DNA from: Chiua virens
Taxonomy: Eukaryota; Basidiomycota; Agaricomycetes; Boletales; Boletaceae
Direction of reading: 5' to 3'
DNA: 64,000 nucleotides
Assembly: GCA_019787685.1 (NCBI GenBank)
Contig: JAHNUO010000001.1
Span: 1,860,001-1,924,000 of the forward strand
Shown here: positions 34,501-47,400 of the stretch, piece by piece
How the letters are laid out: each line of letters begins with the position of its first letter
Position numbering within the stretch: the stretch's first letter is position 1
The notes under the pieces: generated by a model
Databases searched by the model: none
Seen by the model: only the letters and a program-made list of their open reading frames with translations
Told to the model about the DNA's origin: nothing
Position numbers and translations under genes: made by a program

Positions 34501-37196
34501 CTCGACGAAGAACCAGGCCCCAAGGGCAATGATCCCCGTCTATTCTCGGTTTTGATCGATGGGCATTCCGAGTTCGACGAGAGGACTGGCAAGCGCAAGC
34601 CAAAGTTCCGTGTCGAGCTGCCCGGTAATCCTATCCTTGGTGACGGAAAATCAGACAATCAAAATCATGCAATCATCTTCTACCGTGGCGAGTATCTACA
34701 ACTCATCGACGCTAATCAAGACAACTACTTGGAAGAGTGCCTAAAGATCCGTAACATCCTTGGGGAATTCGAAGAGTATTCGGTTTCTGGCCAAAGCCCA
34801 TATGCACAATGGGGTCACAAGGAGTTCAAGAAAGCTCCTGTTGCTATCGTTGGTACACGGGAGTACATCTTCTCGGAAAACATCGGTGTTTTGGGAGACA
34901 TTGCAGCTGGGAAAGAGCAGACGTTCGGTACCATGACCGCTCGTGCCCTAGCATGGATAGGAGGCAAGCTTCACTATGGTCACCCCGATTTCCTGAACGC
35001 AATCTTTATGACGACACGAGGTGGTGTCTCAAAAGCGCAAAAGGGACTTCACCTCAACGAGGATATCTTCGCCGGTATGAATGCCTTTGGACGTGGTGGA
35101 CGAATCAAACATTCGGAGTATTACCAATGTGGCAAAGGTCGTGATCTCGGGTTTGGGACCATCCTTAATTTCCAGACGAAGATTGGTACAGGAATGGGTG
35201 AGCAGATGCTTAGCCGGGAATATTATTACCTTGGCACGCAACTTCCTATGGATCGATTCCTCACCTTCTACTATGGGCACCCGGGCTTCCACATCAACAA
35301 TATTTTGGTCATCTATTCCATCCAGGTGTTCATGATTACACGTAAGTTTTGACATGCGATTTATTTCGCGTTCTCTTTGTTCATGCGTTGCAGTGCTCTA
35401 CATTGGAACCTTGAACAAGCAACTGGCAATCTGTCAGGTGGACTCACAAGGGAACGTACTGGGCGGTCAACAAGGCTCAGGATGCTATAACCTTATTCCT
35501 GTCTTTGAGTGGATTAAGCGGTGCATTATCTCCATCTTCTTGGTGTTTTTTATTGCTTTCTTGCCGCTATTCCTCCAAGGTATGTTTCCGTGTTCGTGCT
35601 TTGGTGACTGTGCCCAACTTGCCCCACAGAGCTTGTGGAACGCGGAACTGGAAAGGCCCTATTGCGTCTCGGAAAACACTTTCTGTCGCTTTCCCCTATA
35701 TTCGAAGTGTTTTCTACCCAGATATACTCTCAGGCCATTCTTAGTAATTTGACGTTCGGTGGCGCCCGATACATTGCCACCGGTCGTGGATTCGCAACAA
35801 CGCGTATCTCGTTCAGTATTCTGTACTCGCGTTTTGCGGGGCCAAGCATCTACATGGGGATGAGGAATCTGATCATACTCCTCTACGTCTCGCTTTCCAT
35901 CTGGATACCGCATCTCATCTACTTCTGGTTCTCCGTCCTCTCTCTCTGCATTGCGCCGTTCGTCTTTAACCCTCACCAATTCTCCTTTGCCGACTTCATC
36001 ATTGACTATCGCGAATTTTTGCGATGGATGTCTCGAGGAAACTCGAGAACAAAGGCAAGCAGTTGGTATGGATATTGTCGACTCTCCAGGACCATGATTA
36101 CTGGTTATAAGAAGAAGAAACTTGGTCATCCATCAGAGAAGTTGTCTGGCGACGTTCCGCGTGCAACATGGCGAGCTGTCGTCTTTTCCGAAGTCATCTG
36201 GCCGATCTGTGTGGCAATCCTCTTCACCATCGCCTACATGTTCGTCAAGTCCTTCCCCAGCGCCAACGGTCAGCCAAACCCTAGCGCTCTTATCCGTATC
36301 TCCGTGATTGCGATTGGCCCTGTTGTTTGGAATGCCGCTGTACTATTGGTGCTCTTCTTCGTATCACTTCTCCTGGGACCAGTGTTCGAGAAATGGACAA
36401 AGTTTGCTTCTGTTATGGCTGCGATCGCTCACTTCCTCGCGCTTCTTGGTATTATTTCATTCTTTGAGTTCTTCGTAAGTGATCCGCCAACTTGCATGTA
36501 TTGTTCTCATGCTTGGTTCCAGTGGTTTCTCGAACTTTGGGATGCATCACACGCAGTGCTTGGTGTCATTACGATCGTTGCCATACAGCGTGCGATCCAG
36601 AAAATCCTCATTGCTGTTTTCCTGTCTCGTGAATTCAAACATGATGAGACGAACCGCGCCTGGTGGTCGGGTAAATGGTACGGTCGTGGGCTGGGTAATT
36701 CCGCCATATCACAACCTGCTCGTGAATTCATCGTCAAGATTGTGGAAATGTCTCTGTGGAGCTCAGATTTCTTGCTCGGGCACATTCTCCTTCTCATCCT
36801 GACAGTGCCTCTTTTTATTCCCTTCATTGATAAGCTGCACTCCACGATGCTCTGTGAAGTGGATCCATGCCTTGGTCCAACGCCTTCTGAAACTGTTTGA
36901 TAGTTTGGTTACGACCCTCCAAGCAGATCCGTGCACCGCTCTACTCCACGAAGCAGAAGAGGCAACGTCGTTGGATCGTGAGTGCATTCGTGATCAGATT
37001 TACAGGTCGCTGAGCGTGTCCTCAGATCATCAAGTACACCCTCCTCTACGTCATAGTCGTGTCGGGGCTTGCATCGTTGCTTGTTCTTCGTAAGTTTCGC
37101 GTCTTTGCCAAAGCAATGAACTTATGCGTACCCCGTATAGCCTCAATTTTCCGGGATCACATCACGCTCAATTGCACTCTCTGTCAAAACATCTAA
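31547..37196 (+). CDS. FKS1: 1,3-beta-glucan synthase catalytic subunit, one frameshift
   Basis: A plasma-membrane enzyme (GT48) that makes the main cell-wall glucan from UDP-glucose. About ten exons; ATG 31547 starts [20 protein letters not shown]. The FKS1-domain exon reads [20 protein letters not shown]. The central loop contains [40 protein letters not shown] and [19 protein letters not shown]. The catalytic region carries [36 protein letters not shown] and [21 protein letters not shown] segments flank both sides. C-terminal exons splice as [16 protein letters not shown], then [14 protein letters not shown], then LNCTLCQNI and TAA 37194-37196. An extra G near 32724 (gtaggactgg) breaks the frame; without it the residues read [17 protein letters not shown], as in the family. 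Confidence 0.93.
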
Positions 37197-37597
37197 CAAC
37201 TCCTTCCTTATATTCATATCATGGACTAGCCTTAGGTTAATGCAGTTTTTTGCTGCCATCTTCTTAGTCGGATCTGCCGGAATTCAGAGCCATTTAGACT
37301 TGTATATCTCCGTTAGACTTTGATTTGCTTGGTGTATCATAGCGGAGAATCTCCAAGCTTATAAGCTAGAGCAATTTCGCCATGGAAGAAACCTTTAATC
37401 GATGAACCCTCTCTAAGGGAAATCCCAAGATTCCGGTCAAAAGAGGACTAATCAATTAATCTCAGCTAAGGTACTTCACTGCTTGACACGCGGTAAGCGC
37501 TAGAGCGGTAGTGTATACCTACCTGATCGATAGCCTAGTCCGCCACACTTCCGCCCGCGAACCACAAGACGTACCACACCTGTACAGGCATGAAATA
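37197..37597. other. intergenic stretch between convergent FKS and PPTC7 genes
   Basis: About 400 bp of AT-richer sequence between two convergent stop codons. No motif recognised. It likely holds both 3' UTRs. Confidence 0.4.
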
Positions 37598-39168
37598 TCA
37601 GGGGACCTCACTGACAAGAGCCATGATCACAGTAACACTGAAATCCCAAATCAGTCCATGGCACCCAAAGTACTGCAGGAATCTCTTACTCGTCAACTTT
37701 CTGCAGGTAAAAACAGTCCGATGAGCATCAAATATAATTGGATATCTTGGCTACGTACCCCGCCTCGATACAACATGCCCTCCCGCGCTGCGTCACCTAC
37801 GGAGCATCAAAGTACGTCAGATCTAGTCCGTCGGGGGACGGTGGAACCTACGTTCAAAAGGACTCGCTCTTTTCCGATCAGACATGCATGCCTGGGCGTA
37901 TTGGACGATACGATCTGCCATGGATTGGACTTGTTCGTCCTCTGGGCCGCCCCCCCGCGCGATCAAGGAACATATCGCAGCCAGTTCTGCAGGGAACACA
38001 TTGTCGGATAGGCCGTCCGTCTGAAAAATATGAGTGCCATGGAGTGCTAGCAACTAGGGTACTTACATATGCAATGACGATGTCACCGTGTCGAAGTTTG
38101 GTTTCATACTGAGCGGCTGCGCTCGGAGGATCTAGATAATGTTTGTCGAAACCGAGATTTTGGGGGTACTTTGTGAGTTGTCTGGTAAACAAGGGATCGA
38201 TACGGTAAAACAAAAGATAATCCCAGAGACGCACAAGGGACAGTTGAAGTAATGAGTTTGAACTGGTTCCCTGTAGATCACAGAGGAAGAGCGTATGATC
38301 GAGAAACCGCTGTCACCTAAACTGGACAGGGTTACCGAGTGGCTTTCAGTCGTGTTTGGAACTACCTTGCTCACTTTGCAGAGCGGAGAACGCCCGATGA
38401 GGAATTGAGAGTTAATAAGCAAGCTGTACTAGATCCTGCATGGGAAACCAAAAGTGAGATCGACGCAACGAACGGGAAAGGACAAGCACTCACCCGCTTC
38501 CACAAACTTTTCCCGGAGGACGCGATGGTATGCAAGGTCCAGACACTCGTAGGGTGTAAGCTCCCAACCTCGGACGGCCTTATTGTGTTCGTGATCCTGG
38601 GTAGGGGTCAATCTCAGGTTCTCCTGCCCACGAATCGCGCGAGTAGTTGTGCGCATGATATGTCAAGGCTTGAGCGAATAGCGAGGGGTCTACACCTGAA
38701 TCGACCCATCCTCCGACACCGTCAGCGACACCGAATGCAACACCCTAGTGATTCAAGCGCCAAAGTGAGCGAGCGAGGAGGACAGAAGGAAGGCTTACCT
38801 ACCGAACCGTTGTGCATCTAGGGCAAGGGTGAGCAAGAGGTAGAGTGCGTGAAGACAAAGGGACATACCTCTGTGTGATAGAAGAAATCCTCGCCTGCGT
38901 CTTTTAACGGGAACTGTTTCGGACTGGAGAGCATTGCATCTCTCCATTTCCCAAGCTGAGAGTCTGCAGCAAAAACGGCATGGAAGCGCGTCAGCTTTGG
39001 ATCGGGTGGCTTTGCGGCCCAAGCCACGCCTATATGAAACTTGAATGGACGTGCAGCTGTGGAGTTGAATCTGAGTGATAGAGACCAGGATAGAATCGGT
39101 CGCTGGTGTATCCTGCGCGTTGCCGGCGAGGGCTGAGAATGAGAATGGACGAGCAAGCGAAGTGACAT
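37598..39168 (-). CDS. PTC7: mitochondrial PP2C phosphatase, PPTC7/Ptc7-like, one apparent frameshift
   Basis: A Mn/Mg-dependent Ser/Thr phosphatase of the mitochondrion, which in yeast helps coenzyme Q synthesis. ATG 39168 begins MSLRLLVHSHSQPSPATRRI, with an Arg/Ser-rich presequence. After HTEVCPF comes FGVADGVGGWVDSGVDPSLF, whose DG pair binds metal. Next are WELTPYECLDLAYHRVLREK, then LGDSGFSIIRSSSVIYRE, then YETKLRHGDIVIAYTDGLSD, the second metal-binding Asp region. The late exons splice to DAAREGMLYRGG, KVDD and VTVIMALVSEVP, with stop at 37598. The frame breaks near 38602 (an apparent extra T), where EPEIDP joins TQDHEHNKAV. The remaining exon joins are canonical. Confidence 0.85.
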
Positions 39169-39462
39169 CGGCCTCCGGAACTTGGGGCAGAAGGAACCTT
39201 TGTATATTCACATTACCAACACGTGACTACACTGGTGACCAACTTCAAGCTTCAAGCCTGAGCTACTTATTTACAATGACGAGAATAAGGTATAGAAACA
39301 TACGAGGCAGATGACTTAAAGTTGAATCCCTCGTCCTTGGCTTCAAGTTGTCGAGATCCTAAAGCTTGGGATTATAACTTTTGCAACGAACTACATACCG
39401 TAATGTTCTGCCAAGACCGATAGTAAGCATTGCACATCATCAATATCAGATTGCGCAACATT

Positions 39463-40968
39463 TCAGCGTTTCTCCAGTTTCTGTACTGTGTCGCGCGTGC
39501 GCGAATAGTTGGTCCACATGAGTTTCCAGTCTGTCTCCAACGTCCCTTCGCCTGGTATGTCCTGATCGGAAGTAACACCAGCCCATCCAACTGCCCGCTC
39601 ATAACACGCAAGGGCACGCTCCATCTCACCGCCTTGTTCATTGAGGATTCCCATCAAATTCCATGCCTCAGCAGCAGTACGACGTGCATCACGCAATAAC
39701 CCGGTTGCTGGCTTCCGCATGACCCGGGACTTGGCAAACGATGGAAGGACACGGGCGTCCGGCGCAGGAGTGTGGGCGATACCTGATCCTTTTGTGTCAG
39801 GCGGAGAGAATGGCAAGCCGGCGAGAGCCAAGGCAACACGCTCAGAAGATTCTGCCGCCCTCGAAAGGTAATCAAAAGATGACTGTCGTGGCGACCGAAG
39901 CGCATAAAGCACCTCTGCAAGGTGGATTGAAATAAGCGAGGAACGGTGGAGAAGGTGTAGGAAGTGTAACATCTGAGGTGGCGAAGTAGCGGCGATATCC
40001 GGGGGAGAAGGGACGCTACGCAACAATGCAAGCGCAGTTTCCTGAAGTTGTCGAGCCTGCTTTAATTCGCCCGATGTGGAATAGTAAGCGGATAGTGAGA
40101 CTAGTGTGGATGTAAGTGTCCGTTGGGCTGACGGAGATGAAGGAACAGATTTGGGTATAGTAGGGGTGGCAGAGCTTTCAATCTGTTGTAAGAGGCCGAG
40201 TGCTCGTGTCCACCATGAAACTGCGTGATTGGAGTTTCCCAGTCTGAAATTGAGATTCCCGAGTTTTGAAGCAAGGCTAGCGGCATCCGTCCCTTTGTCT
40301 GGGAGGCCGGCCCAGACGCGTTCGTATTTCGAGCGAGCTTCAAACAATGCTTCTTTTGTACCAATTCGCTCCAGTATGGCACCATGGCGAAGGAGAAGAT
40401 CATTGTTTGTTTGTGGACGCAGTTTCCCAGAGGCCAGCTTGGTTTCTGCGATCTTCGAGGTCATGTCCAGATAATTCCGGGCAAAATCCAAGCGAGCCTC
40501 AACAACGTTGAAGCTACCTGCTCCGCCATAGTCCAAAAATGTGGTAGACCCTACTCCCCAGTTTTCCGCTATCCATGATCCCCGTAAAAGATGCCTCGCT
40601 CTGAAGCCGAGAGCTGGGTCTGTTCCACCTTGCTCGCCCCCTGTCCACTTCTCAGCATCGCGGTCCCATTCCCAACGCCGGGTTTCCTCATCCGATCCTG
40701 ATGCGAGTTCGACGGACTCAACCCATAAATGAGTACCCTCGAAAATTGTCCAGCTGGTGAGTCCAAGACCAAGGGCACCGAGGAGGGAGAATTTAACGAA
40801 GCGGGTGAACAAGTTGATGGCAATTCCGGCAGAGCTGACGAAATGATCTTGTATGAACGGATTAGCTTGTCCTCGTGGATTCTGAGCAGGACCTTGCAAG
40901 CTATAACGACGAAGGGGAACGAGGGAGGACCGGATAGCCCGCCTCAGCACGGGCGATGCTCGTAGCAT
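39463..40968 (-). CDS. mitochondrial TPR protein, possibly Mgr3-like (501 aa, intact)
   Basis: A single intact exon from ATG 40968 to TAG at 39463. The N-terminus (MLRASPVLRRAIRSSLVPLR) is a basic presequence. A likely TM segment follows at residues about 58-78 (FVKFSLLGALGLGLTSWTIF). The rest is helical and built of TPR-like pairs: RHGAILERIGTKEALFEARS, ARSKYERVWAGLPDKG, SKLGNLNFRLGNSNHAVSWW, EAWNLMGILNEQGGEMERAL and ACYERAVGWAG. The layout of presequence, one TM segment and a TPR domain resembles yeast Mgr3, the adaptor of the i-AAA protease. The true homologue is not proven from sequence by eye. The YME1 gene lies 8 kb away. Confidence 0.7.
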   Translation of the reverse strand: MLRASPVLRRAIRSSLVPLRRYSLQGPAQNPRGQANPFIQDHFVSSAGIAINLFTRFVKFSLLGALGLGLTSWTIFEGTHLWVESVELASGSDEETRRWEWDRDAEKWTGGEQGGTDPALGFRARHLLRGSWIAENWGVGSTTFLDYGGAGSFNVVEARLDFARNYLDMTSKIAETKLASGKLRPQTNNDLLLRHGAILERIGTKEALFEARSKYERVWAGLPDKGTDAASLASKLGNLNFRLGNSNHAVSWWTRALGLLQQIESSATPTIPKSVPSSPSAQRTLTSTLVSLSAYYSTSGELKQARQLQETALALLRSVPSPPDIAATSPPQMLHFLHLLHRSSLISIHLAEVLYALRSPRQSSFDYLSRAAESSERVALALAGLPFSPPDTKGSGIAHTPAPDARVLPSFAKSRVMRKPATGLLRDARRTAAEAWNLMGILNEQGGEMERALACYERAVGWAGVTSDQDIPGEGTLETDWKLMWTNYSRTRDTVQKLEKR

Positions 40969-41989
40969 TTTAGCTAATTAAATTTATCTAATACAAAAAT
41001 AAATCAGGACAACAGTTTCTGACAAAGCAGGACACTGCATTAGTGTTGATCAGAAGTCAGGCCAGGTACAACCTCTCACGACAAAGTTACAATGCACATA
41101 CAGCAGCCGCTCAGCACCATCGAGCTTTAATACCGCAATAGGTTTCTTTTGTCCGAGAGACTACAAAATTGGATCATGTCGGGATGGACACGCCGTCGCG
41201 CCATGCGCTTCATGTTCATCACAATTCAAAGGCATTATCAATCGGCCTGACAGTGAGTCACAAGCAATGTTAGGACAATATTAGTTCATCGCTGACAGCT
41301 CCAACCTGATGCAATGCCAACAGCACAGGAAGTATCCACGCAAAGGTTCAATCATGGCAATAGTTCAGGTACCCATCATGATTAATATTGTATTCAGGTC
41401 TGTCAACCCATTTACTCCGAGTCGGTCACTGCTGATACCATCGTCAAGACTTATCGAGACGATGCTCTAGGCATTGCGTTTCAAAATCAGCGCACTCAAA
41501 TATGAGTACGGCTTGGCGCAAGAATGAAATCTAGATTCTAGGATGACTTCTTTACGTTGTGCAAGTACTTCGATAAATCGGTCACGAGAAGACTCGAAAG
41601 TCACCTGAACGGTGCGATCCGATATCGCTGTTTGATACAACCAAAACGCAGCTTCAGCCTCCCCAGCATATTGACTGCAATCAAGGAACACTCATTCAAC
41701 GTACCAGTATGAAGTTCACTTGCCACATACCTTCGCAGTGCTCCTTTTAACGGCGGCTGTTCCCCGCGTTGTGAAATATAACTGTCTCCTCCAATCTGAC
41801 ATGTTCGCCGGCCCTTTCCGCTTGTACCGTGAAACACCGACGGGCGTCTAGATGAAGGGAAGATACGCAAGGAATTCGAGGACACGTGTACCAGCCCTTC
41901 GCCTGACCTTATAAAAGCGTCGATCCCCTTCCCCTGTTCACTGCCTTCCCATTTTCCGTGCTCTCCGTGTGCGTCGACGCCGCATCACC
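40969..41989. promoter_or_regulatory. intergenic stretch with one doubtful minus-strand ORF and the GH5 promoter
   Basis: A 1-kb stretch. Minus frames 41467-41691 and 41601-41885 join through a plausible intron (donor GTATGTGGC near 41738, acceptor TTGCAG near 41674). Neither frame begins with ATG, so I do not call a gene. A TATAAAAG box lies at 41910-41917, about 75 bp before the GH5-like start codon at 41990. A further open frame is lacking from 40969 to 41466. Confidence 0.45.
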
Positions 41990-44210
41990 ATGAATATTCT
42001 TTCCTTGTTTTTCCTGCTGAGTTCCGTATTGCTGGCAACACTCGCGGATCCCTCAACGACCGTCTCCGCGAGAAATCAGAGCCCCTTCGTCGCCGCAAAT
42101 GGCACATCATTCACAGTGAATGGCAGGTGCGTACTTGAATATCTTCTCTGGAACGCTCACCTGCCAACCACGTTAATCTGCAGTAACTTGAGATACATCG
42201 GTACAGATACTTACTGGTTACCTGTCTTGAACACAAACGAAGATATTCAGTACACTCTTGGCAATATTTCCGCCCTCGGGATCAAAGTTGTCCGCCTATG
42301 GGCGTTCAATGGTACGCTTAAAGTAATATACATCAGCCCGCATCGCCTATTTGGATTGACTAGACGTCAATGATGCCTCGGTAAACGGTACATGGTTCCA
42401 AGTAGTTGGCAACGGAACCTCGTCCGTCAACAATGGTCCAAATGGTCTTCAAAAGCTCGACACCGTCATTGAAATGGCCGAGAAACTCGGGCTTTATCTG
42501 ATCTTATCCCTTACCAACAATTGGTATCCACTACCTGTCAACAATTCGTTACCACGAAACTACTTATCCAATGACTACGGTTAGTCTCATCATGTCCACT
42601 CGAGACGTCGCCTTCATGTCGACACAGGCGGCATGGATTTGTATGTTCGTCAGTTCGGTTTCCAAACTCATGACCAGTTCTACACGGAGCCCTCCATCCT
42701 AAACACATTCATGAATTATACAACTCAGGTCGTCTCTCGATACGTCAATAGTCCGGCCATCTTCAGCTGGGAACTTGCGAACGATCCCAGGTTCACACTT
42801 ATCCGTAGGGCTTCCACAGTTACTGACCCGTTGAACATATCAGGTGTAATTCTACCCTCCCTGCTGGCCCAAATTGTACGACTGAGACCATTACACGGTG
42901 GCATGCCACTGTCGCAGCTCATATTCGTTCTATTGATCCTAACCACCTCATTTCCGCTGGGTGAGTGTTGCGGTTACCAAGTGGGCGGATTGATATTCAA
43001 CCTGTGACTTGCTAGAACATCGGGTTTCATGTGTACGGACTGCCCTAAGCTGTATCCCCTGAACCCTGCCGCGGCTGCGCCATTGCCATCAGCGTCTCCT
43101 GCACCAGGGAAAAAGAAGCGCAGTAAGGCGGTTCCCGTGTCCACGGAACAGATATTCCGCGAGCGCGCCGAATCAAGACGGCGTTCTCGAGAAGCTGCTA
43201 AACGTGCCGGAACCCTCAAAGAGGATGGCATCCGTATCAGAGGACGATGGGTATCCACGCGTAAGCTCTGCAAATACTACAATTTTCCGTCCATTCAACT
43301 ATTATACAGCTACTAGACGACAAGACTCGCAAGGGGTTGGTTCGAACTATGACGGATCCCATGGAGTCGACAGTCAGGATATCATGAACATCCCGGAAAT
43401 CGGTTTTGGCGGTTTCACATTCTTCCCTGATCAAGATTCTTTTGGTCCGACTGATTCTTACTTGGATTCCTATACAAACATTCTGAATTCGGGTGTCGAT
43501 TGGATTATCAAGCAAGCTCAGTCGGCGAATGCGTAGGTCTTATTCGATCGTGTGAGATAGGAATCTAACAATGAGGTTCGCCAAGTGTTGGAAAACCGTC
43601 GGCACTCACAGGCTTTGGCTTGGTAACCCAGTCAAATGCACCTGACTTCGTACCTTTCAACATGACCAGCGCACCATATGGTGCGTATGCTTGAGTTGCC
43701 AGGTATAGGTTTTTTGATGGCCGATCAATCCCAATAGCCAACAGCACATATGGTGTGACAAATACACAACAGACCGACGCCTACTCGACGTGGTATACTA
43801 GTATGTGTTCCCTTATTGCATCGGAACCACCCAATTGACGAATTCAGCCGGTATTACTTCTGGATTGGGCGGCATTGTTGTATATCAGGTCTGATGACCA
43901 TTTATGGACTCACATGTGGACGCTAATTACATCACTGCGGATAGTGGGGCCAAACGAATTTGACGGCGGAAACGGGCACGACAATTTCACCTAACGTTAC
44001 TGGCATCTCTCAGAATCCTATCACTACGGGGACCTCTTCAAACAATCTCACGACGGGAATGTCGCCCAACGATGGTTATAGCAAGTACGCCTTTCGTGCG
44101 ATCAGGCTTTTTGTGTTACTCACCTAGGTACTTCGATTCCCAGTGTCGGAAACGATGGCGTACAACAGGTCACGCAAACGGCTGTTCAACAGATTGCTGC
44201 GGACTCCTGA
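41990..44210 (+). CDS. secreted GH5-like protein (mannanase clade) lacking canonical catalytic Glu residues
   Basis: An N-terminal signal peptide (MNILSLFFLLSSVLLATLAD) marks it as secreted. Fold-defining parts follow in about ten exons: YIGTDTYWLPVLNTNEDIQY, ALGIKVVRLWAFN, KLGLYLILSLTNNW, and MDLYVRQFGFQTHDQFYTEP. VVSRYVNSPAIFSWELANDP has Asp where the acid/base Glu of NEP is expected. WHATVAAHIRSIDPNHLISA and GFMCTDCPKLYPLNP follow. After a basic insertion come NIPEIGFGGFTFFPDQDSFG and GKPSALTGFGLVTQSNAPDF, with Gly where the EFG nucleophile should lie. The C-terminal third is Ser/Thr-rich with many NxS/T sites and ends VQQIAADS at 44208-44210. No frameshift was needed. No GPI signal is evident. 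Confidence 0.8.
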
Positions 44211-44479
44211 AGATGGATTACGTAGTGAGTCAGTATCGGCGGTGACTTTCGTTCTCTGTATTAGCCCCCGAAGGGGATTGTCCGATGGTGTATGATTGAA
44301 CAATATATACCTGTTAGTACTAATTCTGTATTATCCGGAAAATGGACTGGATGATTCTTGATGATGTGCTGGTTTTCACTTCTCTTGAAAGACTTTCGCG
44401 TGTGTGGTATTGATCACGTGGGTTGCACATTTGGAGAAAACGATGCGCGCGTCCGAATGCTCGCATTGTTGTTGCACCC

Positions 44480-47400
44480 ATGAAGTTCTTTATCGACAAC
44501 CTACCAGTACGTGTCTCTTTCCGCTCTGCTTGACCAGGACAACGCGTGTTATGTACCCATGTGTTCTTTGTCTGTGCAGATCATCTTTCCATATGACCGA
44601 ATTTATCCTGGTGAGTTTCCCAAACAGCCTATTAGGCTTAAGCTGCTCACTCTCGTAGAACAATATGCATACATGTGTGACCTTAAGCGGACGCTGGACG
44701 CCACGGTACGCCTCAGGTCGCGCAGCAGAGTATAACTGTGCCTCACAACACATTCAGGGGCATTGTGTCCTAGAAATGCCTTCTGGGACAGGGAAAACCG
44801 TGTCACTCTTATCCTTGATCGTGTCATATCAACAGGTACTTTGACCTTGCGAAACGACGTCATAAAGGCTCACCCTTCTGCCTGCAGTTCCATCCGACGA
44901 AACGCAAGCTCATATACTGTTCGCGTACTGTGCCAGAGATCGAGAAGGCGCTCTCCGAGTTGAAAAGATTGATTCAGTATCGAATATCGTGTGCTGAGAC
45001 CCCCGAACAGAGAGAAAAGGAAGAGAAATTCATGGGCCTTGGTTTGACGAGTCGGAAAAACCTGTGCATACATCCCGAGGTGCGTATGCGACACGGGGCA
45101 GGCCCTGTTGCTTTATCGTTTGTTCTCGCATAATCCTGGACTCTGCGCAGGTTTCCAAAGAGAAGAAGGGTAAAGTCGTCGATGCACGATGTCGTGACCT
45201 CACCAATTCTGCGGCATGCGAGAAGGGTCGAGCGGATCCTGGATCAGTGGAACTCTGCGACTGGCATGAGGTGGGTATCATTGAATTGGATGTTGGAAAC
45301 CGAGATCACAATATTTTGACAGAATCCTTGAGAAATACGAGCCCGGGAATCTCGTATCACCCGGCATATGGACGCTGGCAGATATTCTCCAGCACGGTCG
45401 AGACAATGGTACATGTCCTTATTTCACAATACGAAGGATGGTAAGTTGTACGCGGTCGACGACGCCGGTCGTGTTCACAATTGTTCAACTAGATGCCGTT
45501 TGCCGACGTCATTATATACTCTTTCCATTACTTGATCGATCCTAAAGTCGCAGAGCAAGTGTCAAAAGAGCTGTCCAAAGATGCCATTGTCGTCTTTGAT
45601 GAAGCGCACAACATCGGTCAGTGGAGACTTGGACGCCCATGTTTGTTTGCTGGCTAAGCCCAAGCCTCTTGTCAGACAATGTGTGTATAGAGTCTCTCAG
45701 CATCGACCTCACAAGACCGATGCTCGACTCGGCTGCACGGAGTGTGACGAAACTCGGTGAAAAGATCGACGAGTAGGTACTGCACTCGCCGTCGTTCAGC
45801 GTTTTGACAAATCGCGAAAGGATAAAAAAGACTGATGCTGTCAAGCTTCAGGACGAGTATGCAAAGTTGGTTGAAGGTCTGCAAGAAGTAGCGGAGACTA
45901 CCCCCGAAGATGCATTCATGGCGAACCCTGGTAATTACGGCCTACTTCCCATGACGCTGACGATTGACAAGTATCCAGTTCTCCCTGATGATCTCCTCAA
46001 AGAGGCTATACCTGGAAATATCAGAAAAGCCGAGCATTTCGTCGCATTTCTCAAGCGTTTTGTTGAATACCTCAAGGTTAGGATGAATCACTGTCCGGCA
46101 AACTCAGTCAGGTTGATTTTCGAATAGACTCGCATGCGTGTCTTGCATGTTGTCGCGGAAACACCACTTTCATTCTTACAACATCTTAAAGATATCACCT
46201 ACATCGAAAGGCGACCATTACGGTGATTGCCATTTAACCCAATGGCCTCCGCTTTTAATACTTGCTTTTAGGTTTTGCGCCGAACGTTTGCAGTCTTTGA
46301 TTCGTACATTGGAACTTAACCGACTGGACGAACATTCCGCATTGCAGAAAGTTGCGAGTTTTGCGACCCTAGTGGCAACGTACGAGAAAGGTGAGATTAT
46401 CTACGAGAAACATAATCTTACTGCAAGACCTAACGGACTCGTAGGATTTTTGCTCATTCTTGAACCCTTTGAAACTGACAACGCGACCGTTCCAAATCCT
46501 GTATTCCACTTCACGTCAGTGTTTTAGTCCAGCATTTACTTTATCCTCTGACATTGCGCGACAGCTGTCTTGATCCGTCGTTGGCGATCAAGCCGGTTTT
46601 TGAGCACTTTAGTAGCGTTGTCATCACATCTGGAACCATCTCACCCTTGGACATGTACCCAAAAATGCTGCAGTTCACGCCGGTCGTGCAGGAGACCTAC
46701 GCGATGACGCTCGCGCGTAACTCGTTCCTACCGTTGGTGAGTAGTCGAGCGCATTCACAAACCACTATTCGATAAGTTGTATGTTAGGTCATTACTCGTG
46801 GTAGCGACCAAGTCGCTATAAGCTCCCGTTTCGAGGTGCGGAATGATCCTGCCGTCGTCAGGAACTTTGGGAGTATTCTTGTCGAGTACAGCAAGATCGT
46901 GCCGGATGGTATTGTTGCTTTTTTCCCTAGTTATCTTTACATGGAGTCCATCGTGGCAGCATGGAACGATATGGTATGTTGACCGGGCCGTGCATGGACG
47001 TCTTGATGTGATGTCTTGTAGGGAATACTGAACGAAGTGTGGAAGAACAAGCTGATCTTTGTTGAAACGCCGGATGCGAACGAAACTAGCATCGCGCTCG
47101 AGAACTACAGACGGGTAAGTTCCGTTTCACGTTCTATTTTGAAGAAGGATGCGACATGTGGTGTAGGCTTGTGACAACGGACGAGGCGCAGTGCTACTCT
47201 CTGTCGCGCGAGGGAAGGTATCAGAAGGAATTGATTTTGATCACAATTATGGGCGGGCTGTGATCATGTTTGGGTGAGTGGATCGACATTTAGATCTATC
47301 GGAGAAGTAGATGATCTCCAGGGTGCCATATCAATATACCGAGAGTCGAATCCTGAAGGCCCGTCTGGAATACCTTCGGGATGCGTATCGGATAAGAGAA

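Noticed and set aside
41467..41885. Minus-strand two-exon ORF (QYAGEAEAAFWLYQ..)
   Set aside because: Neither exon starts with ATG (both begin with GTG), and no family matched, so I kept it only as part of the intergenic note.
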